DNA of 64,000 nucleotides from Scleromatobacter sp964418745 (GTDB taxonomy: Bacteria; Pseudomonadota; Gammaproteobacteria; Burkholderiales; Burkholderiaceae_C), in assembly GCA_964418745.1 (NCBI GenBank), contig CAYQMX010000015.1:104837-168836 (forward strand), in the 5' to 3' direction. Both the position numbers and the translations under genes were made by a program. Positions within the stretch are counted from its first letter, which is position 1. Each line of letters opens with the position of its first letter. Under the pieces are notes generated by a model. The model saw only the letters and a program-made list of their open reading frames with translations, searched no databases and was not told where the DNA came from. This document shows positions 50,776 through 60,517 of this stretch, in pieces.

Positions 50776-52856
50776 CGCTTGCCCAGCTTCATCCACAGGA
50801 ACGCGAACTGGAGCGCCTGCACGTCGGCGCGTTGTTCGTTGTCGGCCGCGCCGCCGTGGCCGCCCTCGATGTTCTCGTAGTACAGCACGTCGTGGCCCTG
50901 CTCGATCATGCGGGCGGCCATCTTGCGCGCGTGGCCCGGGTGCACGCGGTCGTCGCGCGTGGAGGTGGTGAAGAAGACGCTCGGATAGGCCGCGTCCCGG
51001 CGCACGTTCTGGTACGGGCTGTACCTCGAGATCCAGGCCCACTCGGCCGGGAGGTCCGGGTTGCCGTACTCGGCCATCCACGACGCGCCGGCCAGCAGCT
51101 TGTTGTAGCGCCGCATGTCCAGCAGCGGCACCTGGCAGCTGACCGCGTTGAACAGGTCGGGGCGCTGCACCATCACCGCCCCCACCAGCAGCCCGCCGTT
51201 GCTGCCGCCCTCGATGCCCAGGTGCGGGGGCGCGGTGACCTTCGTCGCCACCAGGTCCTCGGCGACGGCGATGAAGTCGTCGTAGCTGCGCTGCCGGTTC
51301 TCGCGCAGCGCCGCCTGGTGCCACGCGGGCCCGTATTCGCCGCCGCCGCGGATGTTGGCGTAGACCCAGACGCCGTCGTGCTCGTACCAGGCCTTGCCGA
51401 TGCCGCCGGAGTAGCCCGGTGTCAGCGAGATCTCGAAGCCGCCGTAGCCGTACAGCAGCGTCGGGTTGGCGCCGTCGGGCCGCGCCCCGCGCGGCCAGAT
51501 GATGAAGTAGGGCACGCGCGTGCCGTCCCGGGACGTGGCGAACTTCTGCTCGACGCGCATGCCCGTCGAATCGAAGAACTGCGGACGTGACTTCAGCAGC
51601 TCCCGACGGTCGTCGCCGGTGTGCGCCAGGTACAGCGAGTCGGGCGTCAGGAAATCGGTGTAGCTGAGCAGGTAGGCCTCGGCCAGCGGATCGTCGGCCA
51701 CGTGCGGGTCGTGCAGGCCGTCGGCGGACAGCGAGCCGGGGAACGGCGCGTCGACCGCCCGCCGCTGCCAGCCGGCGGCCGTCGGCGTGAGCTCCTCGAT
51801 GCGGCCGGCGACGTCGTCCAGCACGGTCAGCAGCAGCCGCGAGCGGGTGGTGGCGTAGCCCGCCAGCGAGCGCGTGGCGGTGGGCGTGAACAGGGCCTGC
51901 AGGCGGCGCTCGCCGCGCAGGTAGGCGGCGGCGTCGGCCACCAGCAGCGCGCCGCGCGGCCAGGTGGTGTCGCCGGTGGTCCAGTCGGAACGCAGCTCGA
52001 TGAGCACGCGGTCGCGCCAGAACGCCAGGTTGGCGTCGTCCGGCTTGTCGACCGGCACCAGGGCGTGCGTGGCGGCATCGGTCAGCAGCCACACGCGTGA
52101 AGTGTAGAAATCCAGCGAGCGGCTGAACGTGATGCGCTCGAAGCCCGGCGTGTCGTCCACCTGCACGCCCGAGGCGACGTCGGCGCGTTCGCCCTGGAAC
52201 ACCGTCGTGGCGCTGTCCAGCGGCGTGCCGCGCGACCAGCGGCGCACGACGCTCGGGTAGCCGGAGTCGGTGAGGGTGCCCAGGCCGAAGTCGGTGGCCA
52301 CGTAGAGCGTGTCCGCGTCGATCCAGTCGACGCTGGACTTCGCCTCGGGCAGGACGAAGCCGTCGGCGACGAAGCGGCGCGCGACGATGTCGAACTCGCG
52401 CACTACCTGGGCGTCGGAGCCGCCGCGCGACAGCATCACCAGGCAGCGCTCGTAGCCGGGCGCCAGGCAATGGGCGCCGTGCCAGACCCAGTTCTCGTCC
52501 TCCTGGCGGGCCAGCTCGTCGAGGTCGATGACCACGTCCCAGGCCGGCTGCGGCTGGCGGTACTCGGCCAGCGTGGTGCGGCGCCACAGGCCGCGCGGGT
52601 TGCGGTCGTCGCGCCAGAAGTTCCAGAGCCAGTCGCCGCGGCGCACGACGCCGGGGATCTGTTCCTTGGAGTCGAGCACGGCGCGCAGCTGCGCGCGGGT
52701 GTCGTGGAACAGCGGCCAGGCCTCGAGCACCTGGCGCGACTGCGCGTTGCGCGCGCGCACCCAGGCGAGGGCGTCGTCGCCGAGGACGTCCTCCAGCCAC
52801 AGCCAGGGGTCGTCGGCGGCCTCGTCGGGCGGCGGGAATGCGGGGTCTTGGGTCAT
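50772..52856 (-). CDS. Prolyl oligopeptidase family serine peptidase (S9)
   Basis: A 694-residue peptidase: an N-terminal segment and beta-propeller (about 20-420) that gates access, then an alpha/beta-hydrolase domain (about 430-694). The catalytic triad is visible as Ser in EGGSNGGLLVG, Asp in TSTRDDRVHPGHA and His in EGGHGGA; IRGGGEYGPAWHQAAL is typical of S9A. It cuts short peptides, usually after Pro. No signal peptide, so cytoplasmic. The start at MTQDPAFPPPDE fits the family. It is co-transcribed with the small GNAT gene, which it overlaps. Confidence 0.92.
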   Translation of the reverse strand: MTQDPAFPPPDEAADDPWLWLEDVLGDDALAWVRARNAQSRQVLEAWPLFHDTRAQLRAVLDSKEQIPGVVRRGDWLWNFWRDDRNPRGLWRRTTLAEYRQPQPAWDVVIDLDELARQEDENWVWHGAHCLAPGYERCLVMLSRGGSDAQVVREFDIVARRFVADGFVLPEAKSSVDWIDADTLYVATDFGLGTLTDSGYPSVVRRWSRGTPLDSATTVFQGERADVASGVQVDDTPGFERITFSRSLDFYTSRVWLLTDAATHALVPVDKPDDANLAFWRDRVLIELRSDWTTGDTTWPRGALLVADAAAYLRGERRLQALFTPTATRSLAGYATTRSRLLLTVLDDVAGRIEELTPTAAGWQRRAVDAPFPGSLSADGLHDPHVADDPLAEAYLLSYTDFLTPDSLYLAHTGDDRRELLKSRPQFFDSTGMRVEQKFATSRDGTRVPYFIIWPRGARPDGANPTLLYGYGGFEISLTPGYSGGIGKAWYEHDGVWVYANIRGGGEYGPAWHQAALRENRQRSYDDFIAVAEDLVATKVTAPPHLGIEGGSNGGLLVGAVMVQRPDLFNAVSCQVPLLDMRRYNKLLAGASWMAEYGNPDLPAEWAWISRYSPYQNVRRDAAYPSVFFTTSTRDDRVHPGHARKMAARMIEQGHDVLYYENIEGGHGGAADNEQRADVQALQFAFLWMKLGKR

Positions 52857-52959
52857 CTGGAAACGTCGGCGCGGCGGCCGGGCAGCGGCCACGCTCAGGA
52901 TTCGGATCCGGTGATCATCGCAGAAGGGTCGCGCGCCGGGGCGCCCGGCCGCGTCGCCG

Positions 52960-53490
52960 TCAGTGGCGCTCGGCCAGCGTCTTCAGGTTGGCGAGGCCGG
53001 CATCGAAGTCGGGCCCGACCATGCGGTCCATGAAGCGCGCCATGTAGTGCAGCAGCGGGTTGCGGCCCACGCTGCCGGCGTTCGTCCAGGTGACGCGGGT
53101 GGCGCCGCCCTGCGGCTCGAAGCGGATGTCGCCGGTGGACGTCGAATTGAAGTCGGGGAAGAACAGCTCATAGGTGAAACCCTTGGCCGGGTCGGCCGTG
53201 AGGAAGGTCATGCGGCCCTTGCCCTCGGTCCGGCTGTCCCATTGCCAGCCGGCACCGGCGCCCGACTCGGGTCCGAAGAAGCTCATCGCCATCGCCGGGT
53301 CGCGCCGGTTCCACATCGACCACTCCTGCCAGCGCCGCGGCGCCGCCACGAGCGGGTAGATGCGCTCGGGCGGCGCGTTGATCACGGCGCTGCGTTCCAC
53401 CCGGTAGGTGTCGGGCAGGAACAGGCCGCCGACCACCACGAGCAGCGCGACGACGGCCAGGGCGGCCAGGATCCGGATGAGCCAGCGCAT
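52960..53490 (-). CDS. SRPBCC (polyketide cyclase/START-like) protein with N-terminal anchor
   Basis: A 176-residue protein: one N-terminal hydrophobic helix (IRILAALAVVALLVVVGGLFL, split by eye around 4-24) acting as anchor or uncleaved signal, then an SRPBCC domain with VERSAVINAPPERIYPLVAAPRRWQEWSMW (about 31-60), a helix-grip fold binding a hydrophobic ligand, and the long C-terminal helix LHYMARFMDRMVGPDFDAGLANLK. Members bind lipids or act as cyclases; none of the known catalytic residues can be assigned. It is divergent from the Dcp gene 160 bp away. Confidence 0.82.
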   Translation of the reverse strand: MRWLIRILAALAVVALLVVVGGLFLPDTYRVERSAVINAPPERIYPLVAAPRRWQEWSMWNRRDPAMAMSFFGPESGAGAGWQWDSRTEGKGRMTFLTADPAKGFTYELFFPDFNSTSTGDIRFEPQGGATRVTWTNAGSVGRNPLLHYMARFMDRMVGPDFDAGLANLKTLAERH

Positions 53491-53650
53491 GACGAAATCT
53501 CCTCTTGGTGAACGGGGAGGTCGCACGGGGCCTTATCCTTCCCGTTGTCCCGACCGCGGAAAAGCCGGCATCATCGCCGCCTTTGCAGCGCCTGCACAGC
53601 GGGTCGACCCGACGCCGGGCGCCCTCCGAACACGTCCATCCCACCACGCC

Positions 53651-55711
53651 ATGACCGCCCACAATCCCCTTCTCGCCGACTGGACGACGCCCTTCGCACT
53701 GCCGCCGTTCGACCTGATCCGTGCCGCGGATTTCGCCCCGGCCTTCGAGGCGGCGATGCAGGCGCAGCGCGCCGAGGTGGAGGCGATCGCTGGGCAGGCC
53801 GACGCGCCGGACTTCGACAACACCGTGGCCGCGTTCGACCGCAGCGGCCGGCTGCTCGCGCGCATCGAGGCGGCGTTCCATGCGCTCGCGGCCTCGCACA
53901 CCTCGCCCGAGCTGCAGGCCGTGCAGCGCGCGCTCGCCGGGCCGCTGGCGGCGCACGACAGCGCCGTGATGATGCACGCCGGCCTGTTCGCCCGCGTCGA
54001 CGCGGTGCACGCGGCGCGGCATGACCTCGGGCTCGCCCCCGAGGCGCTGCGCCTGGTCGAGCGCCTGCACGTCGACTTCGTGCGCGCCGGCGCGCGCCTG
54101 GGGCCCGACCGGCAGCCGCGCTACGCGCAGGTCATGGCGCGCCTGGCGCAGCTCACCACGCGTTTCGCTCAGAACGTGCTGGCCGACGAGGCCGGCTTCC
54201 AGCTCGAGTTGTCCGAGGCCGAGCTCGACGGGCTCCCGCCGTTCGTGCGCGCCGCCGCGCGCCAGGCCGCCAGCGACCGGGGGCTGCCCGCGGGCGCCCA
54301 CGTGGTGACGCTGTCGCGTTCGCTGATCGTGCCGTTCCTGACGTTCTCCAACCGGCGCGACCTGCGCGAGCGCGCCTGGAAGGCCTGGGTCGGCCGCGGC
54401 GAGAACGCCGGCGAGACCGACAACCGCGAGGTCGCGCGCGAGATCCTGCGCCTGCGCCAGGAGCAGGCCTGGATGCACGGCTACCCGAGCTATGCCGACT
54501 ACGCGCTGGCCAACACGATGGCCGGCAACATCGCCTCGGTCAACACGCTGCTCGACGACGTCTACGCCCGCGCGCTGGCCGCGCTGCAAGATGAGCGCAC
54601 GGCCGTGCACGCGAGCCTGCAGGAAGCCGGCCTGGCGGGCCCGTACATGGCCTGGGACTGGCGCTTCGGCTCCGAGCGCGTGCGCCAGGCGCGCTTCGCC
54701 TTCGACGACGGCGAGGTCAAGCCCTACTTCTCGCTGGACCGCATGGTGCAGGCCGCGTTCGACTGCGCGCACCGCCTGTTCGGCATCCGCATGGTGCGCA
54801 ACGACGCGATCCCCGTCTACCACCCCGACGTCGTCGCCTACGAAGTGCACGACGGCGACCGGCTGATCGGCATCTTCCTGCACGACAACTTCGCGCGCCA
54901 GACCAAGCGCTCGGGCGCGTGGATGAGCGCGCTGCGCTGGCAGTGCCGCAACGGCGGCGTCGACCTGCCGGTGATCATGAACAACAACAACTTCGCCAAG
55001 GGCGCGCCGGGCGAGCCCACGCTGCTGAGCTTCGACGACGCGCGCACGCTGTTCCACGAGTTCGGCCACGGCCTGCACGGCCTGCTGTCGAACGTGACCT
55101 ACCAGCGGCTGTCGGGCACCAACGTTCTGCGCGACTTCGTCGAGCTGCCGTCGCAGCTGTTCGAGCACTGGCTGCTCGAGCCCGAGGTGATCGCGCGCCA
55201 CGCGCGCCACTGGAAGACCGGCGAGCCGATTCCGCAGGCGCTGGTGCGCCGCCTGCAGGAGGCGCGCCGCTGGGGCCAGGCCTACGAGACGGTGCGCTAC
55301 GCCGGCAGCGCCCTGGTGGACATGGCGGTGCACGCGCGCCACGACAAGGAGCCGCCGCCCGACCTCGCCGAGTTCGAGGCCGCCACCCTGGCGCGCCTGA
55401 ACCTGCCGCCGGAGGTGGGCGTCAACCACCGCCTGCTGCACTTCCAGCACCTGTTCTCGGGCTCGTCGTACGCGGCGGGGTATTACGTCTACCTGTGGGC
55501 CGAGGTGCTCGACGCCGATGCGTTCGACGCGTTCAAGGAAGCGGGCAGCGCCTTCGACCCGGTGACAGCCGCGCGCTTGCGCCAGTGCATCTACGGCGCG
55601 GGCGACAGCGTCGCGCCGCAGCAGGCCTATGCCGCGTTCCGCGGCCGCATGCCGTCCATCGAGCCGCTGTTGCGCAAGCGCGGGCTGCTCCCCGAGGACG
55701 TCATCTACTGA
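53651..55711 (+). CDS. M3-family peptidyl-dipeptidase (Dcp-like)
   Basis: A 686-residue zinc metallopeptidase of the thimet-oligopeptidase family. The zinc site is LFHEFGHGLHGLL (HExxH) with the downstream Glu in the following helix; the neighbouring LSGTNVLRDFVELPSQLFEHW matches Dcp more closely than oligopeptidase A (which has a DAVELPSQ context). Dcp removes C-terminal dipeptides from peptides. No signal peptide, so cytoplasmic. Length fits. ATG 53651 begins the typical NPLLADWTTPFALPPFD segment. It converges on the SnoaL-like gene, 3 bp between stops. Confidence 0.9.
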   Translation: MTAHNPLLADWTTPFALPPFDLIRAADFAPAFEAAMQAQRAEVEAIAGQADAPDFDNTVAAFDRSGRLLARIEAAFHALAASHTSPELQAVQRALAGPLAAHDSAVMMHAGLFARVDAVHAARHDLGLAPEALRLVERLHVDFVRAGARLGPDRQPRYAQVMARLAQLTTRFAQNVLADEAGFQLELSEAELDGLPPFVRAAARQAASDRGLPAGAHVVTLSRSLIVPFLTFSNRRDLRERAWKAWVGRGENAGETDNREVAREILRLRQEQAWMHGYPSYADYALANTMAGNIASVNTLLDDVYARALAALQDERTAVHASLQEAGLAGPYMAWDWRFGSERVRQARFAFDDGEVKPYFSLDRMVQAAFDCAHRLFGIRMVRNDAIPVYHPDVVAYEVHDGDRLIGIFLHDNFARQTKRSGAWMSALRWQCRNGGVDLPVIMNNNNFAKGAPGEPTLLSFDDARTLFHEFGHGLHGLLSNVTYQRLSGTNVLRDFVELPSQLFEHWLLEPEVIARHARHWKTGEPIPQALVRRLQEARRWGQAYETVRYAGSALVDMAVHARHDKEPPPDLAEFEAATLARLNLPPEVGVNHRLLHFQHLFSGSSYAAGYYVYLWAEVLDADAFDAFKEAGSAFDPVTAARLRQCIYGAGDSVAPQQAYAAFRGRMPSIEPLLRKRGLLPEDVIY

Positions 55712-55714
55712 ACG

Positions 55715-56179
55715 CTACTTCTTCTCGGGCGGGCACTCGCAGGCGTCGACGCCCTGGTCGGCGATGACGCGCCAGTGGCCGTCGGGATCCTTGCGCCAGA
55801 TGCTGGTGAAGCGCGAGACGACCTTGCCTGCGGGGTCGCGCGCGAGGCCGGTGGACACGGCGGTGCGGCCGTCGGCGGCCACGGCCACCGCGTCGGGCGC
55901 CCACGAGAACGGCGCCTGGGGGCTCTTGAAGAAGCCGCTCCATTTCTCGACCACCTTGGCGCGGCCGATGTTCATGGCAGCGCCGACGAAGACGGCGTCT
56001 TCGGCCACGAAGTCGGTGAACAGATCGAGCCGGCGGTCGGCCATGGTCTTGGCGAAAGCGGTCTCGGCGGCGGTCACGTCCGCCACGATGGCGGCGAGAT
56101 CGGCCGCGGAGGGCAGCGCGGCCGCGGCCGCGTTGAAGGCGGACAGCAGCAGTCCGCAGGCGAGCAGGGCAGGGCGCAT
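55715..56179 (-). CDS. Exported SnoaL-like/DUF4440 protein
   Basis: A 154-residue protein with a signal peptide (MRPALLACGLLLSAFNAAAAA, about 1-21) and an NTF2-like domain: VTAAETAFAKTMADRRLDLFTDFVAEDAVF (about 37-66), then the cone-shaped beta sheet with VVSRFTSIWRKDPDGHWRVIADQG. The C-terminal CECPPEKK adds two cysteines. Such proteins bind small molecules or catalyse isomerisation; function cannot be assigned. It stands alone, with a 409-bp region upstream. Confidence 0.8.
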   Translation of the reverse strand: MRPALLACGLLLSAFNAAAAALPSAADLAAIVADVTAAETAFAKTMADRRLDLFTDFVAEDAVFVGAAMNIGRAKVVEKWSGFFKSPQAPFSWAPDAVAVAADGRTAVSTGLARDPAGKVVSRFTSIWRKDPDGHWRVIADQGVDACECPPEKK

Positions 56180-56587
56180 GGCGTGGCCGATGGTGCAGTC
56201 GAGGTGGCCCGATTGTGGTCGTGTGGCGCGCACGCCGCCATGCGGGCGCGTGGCCTTGACAGCGCGGCGCACCCGGGCGCAAAGTCGCGTCTTCGTCCAA
56301 CCGTTCCACCTGCAGGAGGTCGCCATGAAGACTGTCATCACCAGCGCGTCGACCGCCCTGCCGTCACGGTTGTCGAGGGTGCTCTCCCACTGATCGTTCC
56401 GATCGCTGGCGCACCTCCGGTGCCCGGCCCGCGTTCGCCGAAGAACGCGCCGTGCCGCGCACCGACTGCATCCGGACCCGACGCCCACACCGCACCCCGC
56501 CGGCCTTGACCGTGCAAGGCCTGTTCTCGTTCGCGCCCGTCGCGAGCGAGGCTGCCGCATGAACGCGGCGCGTCCGGAATCATTCCA
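56180..56587. other. Gap between the SnoaL-like and rsgA genes
   Basis: A 408-bp region with only a 22-codon frame (56325-56393) behind a very strong ribosome binding site. No longer gene has a convincing start. The rsgA and SnoaL-like promoters should lie here; I see no clear -35/-10 pair for either. Confidence 0.4.
56325..56393 (+). CDS. 22-residue micro-ORF with a strong ribosome binding site
   Basis: ATG 56325 follows CAGGAGGTCGCC, the best Shine-Dalgarno sequence in the neighbourhood. The peptide (start MKTVITSAS, end SRVLSH) has no transmembrane segment or known motif. It may be a leader peptide, a micro-protein, or the 5' remnant of a frameshifted gene. The following 170 bp is open in another frame, with Arg-rich composition and no family match. 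Confidence 0.3.
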   Translation: MKTVITSASTALPSRLSRVLSH

Positions 56588-57679
56588 ATGCAAGACTTCC
56601 TCGATTTGCGCGCGCTGCGCGACATCGGACTTTCCCACGCCACGGTGCAGGCCGCGCTCGCGCAGCCACGGCCCGACGGCACGCGCCTGGCGCGCGTCGT
56701 CGAGATCCAGCGCGACCACCTGGTGGTGCACGACGGCGTCGAGGCGCACGCCGTCGTGCCCTGGCCGACGCTGCGCGTCGCCCTCGAGCTCGAGCGCGAC
56801 ACGCTGGTGGTCGGCGACTGGGTGTGGTGGCGCGCCGCCGCCTCCGACCTCGATCGCGGCTGGGCGGTCGCGCGCCTGGGCGCACGCAACCGCCTGACGC
56901 GACGCGATCCGGCCGGCGGCCGCCAGGGCCTGGTCGCCAACGTCGACACCGCGTTGCTGGTGATGGGCCTGGATCACGACTTCAACCTGCGCCGCCTCGA
57001 TCGCTTCCTGGTACTGGCGCATTCGGCCGACGCGCGCGTGGTGGTGGTGCTGACCAAGGCCGACCGCTGCCCCGACGCCGACGCCGCGATCGCGCGCGTG
57101 CGCGCGCACCTGGGCGACGCGCGCGACGACGTCGCCGTGCTCGCGATCGATGCCCGCTCTCACGCCGCCGCCACGGCGCTCGCGCCGTGGCTCGTGCGCG
57201 GCAGCACGCTGGTGACGCTTGGCTCCAGCGGCGCGGGCAAGACGACGCTGGCCAACACGCTGACCGGCGCGGACGCGGGCACGAACGCCGTGCGCGCGGC
57301 GGACGAGCGCGGCCAGCACACCACCACCGTGCGCACGCTGCGCCGCACCGCCGGCGGTGCCTGCCTGATCGACACACCGGGCCTGCGCCAGCTCTGGCTG
57401 GACGCCGACGCTGCCACGCTGGCCGACGCCTTCCCCGAGATCGGCACGTTGGCCCTGCAATGCCGCTACCGCAACTGCCGCCACGCGAGCGAGCCCGGCT
57501 GCGCGGTGCGCGAGCAGGTGGCCCCGGAACGCCTGGACAGCTTCCGCAAGCTGCTGCGCGAGGCCAACCGCGAGCACGACGACATCTTCCAGCGGCGGCG
57601 CCAGGTGGCCGAGATGAAGCAGCGGACGCGGGCGAACCGGGCGCGCAACGCGGCGCGGGCTGCCGGTGAATCGACGTGA
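56588..57679 (+). CDS. rsgA: Ribosome small-subunit-dependent GTPase A
   Basis: A 363-residue circularly permuted GTPase that checks late 30S subunit assembly. An OB-fold-like N-terminal part (about 35-110) precedes the G domain in permuted order: G4 LTKADRC, G1 GSSGAGKTTL (about 217-226), G3 DTPGLRQLWL. It ends in a zinc-binding domain CRYRNCRHASEPGC with the family's Cys/His spacing. Length and order match RsgA. It lacks the N-terminal basic helix of E. coli RsgA. A compound inverted repeat begins about 30 bp after its stop. Confidence 0.92.
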   Translation: MQDFLDLRALRDIGLSHATVQAALAQPRPDGTRLARVVEIQRDHLVVHDGVEAHAVVPWPTLRVALELERDTLVVGDWVWWRAAASDLDRGWAVARLGARNRLTRRDPAGGRQGLVANVDTALLVMGLDHDFNLRRLDRFLVLAHSADARVVVVLTKADRCPDADAAIARVRAHLGDARDDVAVLAIDARSHAAATALAPWLVRGSTLVTLGSSGAGKTTLANTLTGADAGTNAVRAADERGQHTTTVRTLRRTAGGACLIDTPGLRQLWLDADAATLADAFPEIGTLALQCRYRNCRHASEPGCAVREQVAPERLDSFRKLLREANREHDDIFQRRRQVAEMKQRTRANRARNAARAAGEST

Positions 57680-57713
57680 TGGTGCGTTCTTCGTGGGACA
57701 GGTATGGTTTTGG

Positions 57714-58109
57714 GTGCTGGGTGCTGGGTGCTGGGTGCTGGTTTTGCGGGGCGCGTGGGGGTGGGCACGACGAGCCGAGGAAATACAGCGACGTGGTTCT
57801 TGATGGAGGCTCTGCGCGCAATGTCAACCCGCACCAGCAGAGCTCGCAGCGAAACATCCGCACGCTCAGGCCGTCGATGGCCCTCGATGGGCCATTGACG
57901 CGCGCAGAGCCTCAAGAAAAATACTCAGCCCCCGTATTCCGCATCCCCGCCATGCGCGGCACGGCGAGTCGGGGGAGCTTGGCTTGTGAGGTTAAGGAGG
58001 AGGAGGCCGCAGGCCGACGGGGGACACGAACAAGACAAGCTCCCCCGGCTCGTCGTGCCCACCCCCACGCGCCCCGCAAAACCAGCAACCAGCAACCAGC
58101 AACCAGAAG
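57714..58109. repeat. Compound inverted-repeat structure (copies C and D facing each other)
   Basis: The 396-bp unit is bounded by 7-bp tandem tails: four GTGCTGG at 57714-57741 on the left; three CCAGCAA plus a partial at 58082-58109 on the right. Inside, a block of about 36 bp (GCGGGGCGCGTGGGGGTGGG at its core, 57746-57765) is nearly identical in inverted orientation at 58043-58081. Further in, GAGGCTCTGCGCGC (57806-57819) pairs perfectly with GCGCGCAGAGCCTC (57900-57913). No coding potential. Confidence 0.75.
57958..58059 (+). repeat. Dispersed inverted-repeat element, copy D (complete hairpin)
   Basis: Arms 57958-57986 and 58031-58059 pair at 26 of 29 positions around a 44-bp centre. The left arm and centre match copy A at 10.9 kb in inverted orientation. 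Each arm starts GGCACG and holds a GGGGG run and AGCTTG. It abuts the 7-bp tail on its right side and the rhlE-like terminator beyond. Confidence 0.7.
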
Positions 58110-58111
58110 CA

Positions 58112-58148
58112 GAAATGAAAAATGGCCACCCGTTGCCAGGCGGCCATT
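58112..58148 (-). terminator. Intrinsic terminator of the DEAD-box helicase gene
   Basis: Read on the minus strand: AATGGCC, an inner CCTG-GCAA-CGGG hairpin with a GNRA loop, then GGCCATT followed by TTTCATTTCT. It lies 37 bp beyond the helicase stop codon. Confidence 0.75.
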
Positions 58149-58184
58149 CAAGGTTCAGGTCAGCGCGCCGGAGCGCGCGTCACG

Positions 58185-59960
<1,776 letters not shown>

Positions 59961-60517
59961 GACAAACTTTCAAGCACGGCGTCACCCACATGCTCCGGGT
60001 CAGCCCCGAGGCACGGAATGTCCGCCACGGCGCCGCCCGCCAATGTAGGAGCGTTGGCAGCACCAATAGGGTCGCGTAAAGAAGATAACGGGGCGGCCAC
60101 CGCGTTTCGCCAAGAGGCGAGCGGAGGGTTGTTGCCCAGGAAACGTCTGGTAGCGACGGCATCGCCGCCGACCACAACCGTTTCCGAGTGCGCCTCACCG
60201 TGCGATCCATCCAGGGGTAACCCTGATTGGATCAGTGATTTGCAGCAGACCGGCTTGAGAAGGTCAGAGGGGATGAGCGAAGACGAGCGCGCTTTCTTGA
60301 TGCCTTCCCTATGACAGGAAGACGTTTTGGAAGTGCATTCGCAGCGTCAACTCGTATTTTGCCAGAATTTTTCACTTCGTGTTGTGTCTTACCATCCGAA
60401 GTTCGCCGGCTCACCCATTCCGTGACGCGTTTCACGCCGTTCGCGCGCCCACCCGCGCCCGACGGCGACCCCCCAGGCCGCCCCAAGAGCGCGGTCGCTG
60501 CTGCAACGAGAACCCGC
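59961..60517. other. 557-bp divergent region between helicase and decarboxylase genes
   Basis: The longest gap in the window. It is moderately AT-rich around 60050-60080 and 60330-60400 and should hold two promoters and long leaders. It includes a short palindromic GGGGTAACCC near 60215. Open frames crossing it lack ribosome binding sites and protein-like composition; I recognise no riboswitch. Confidence 0.4.
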
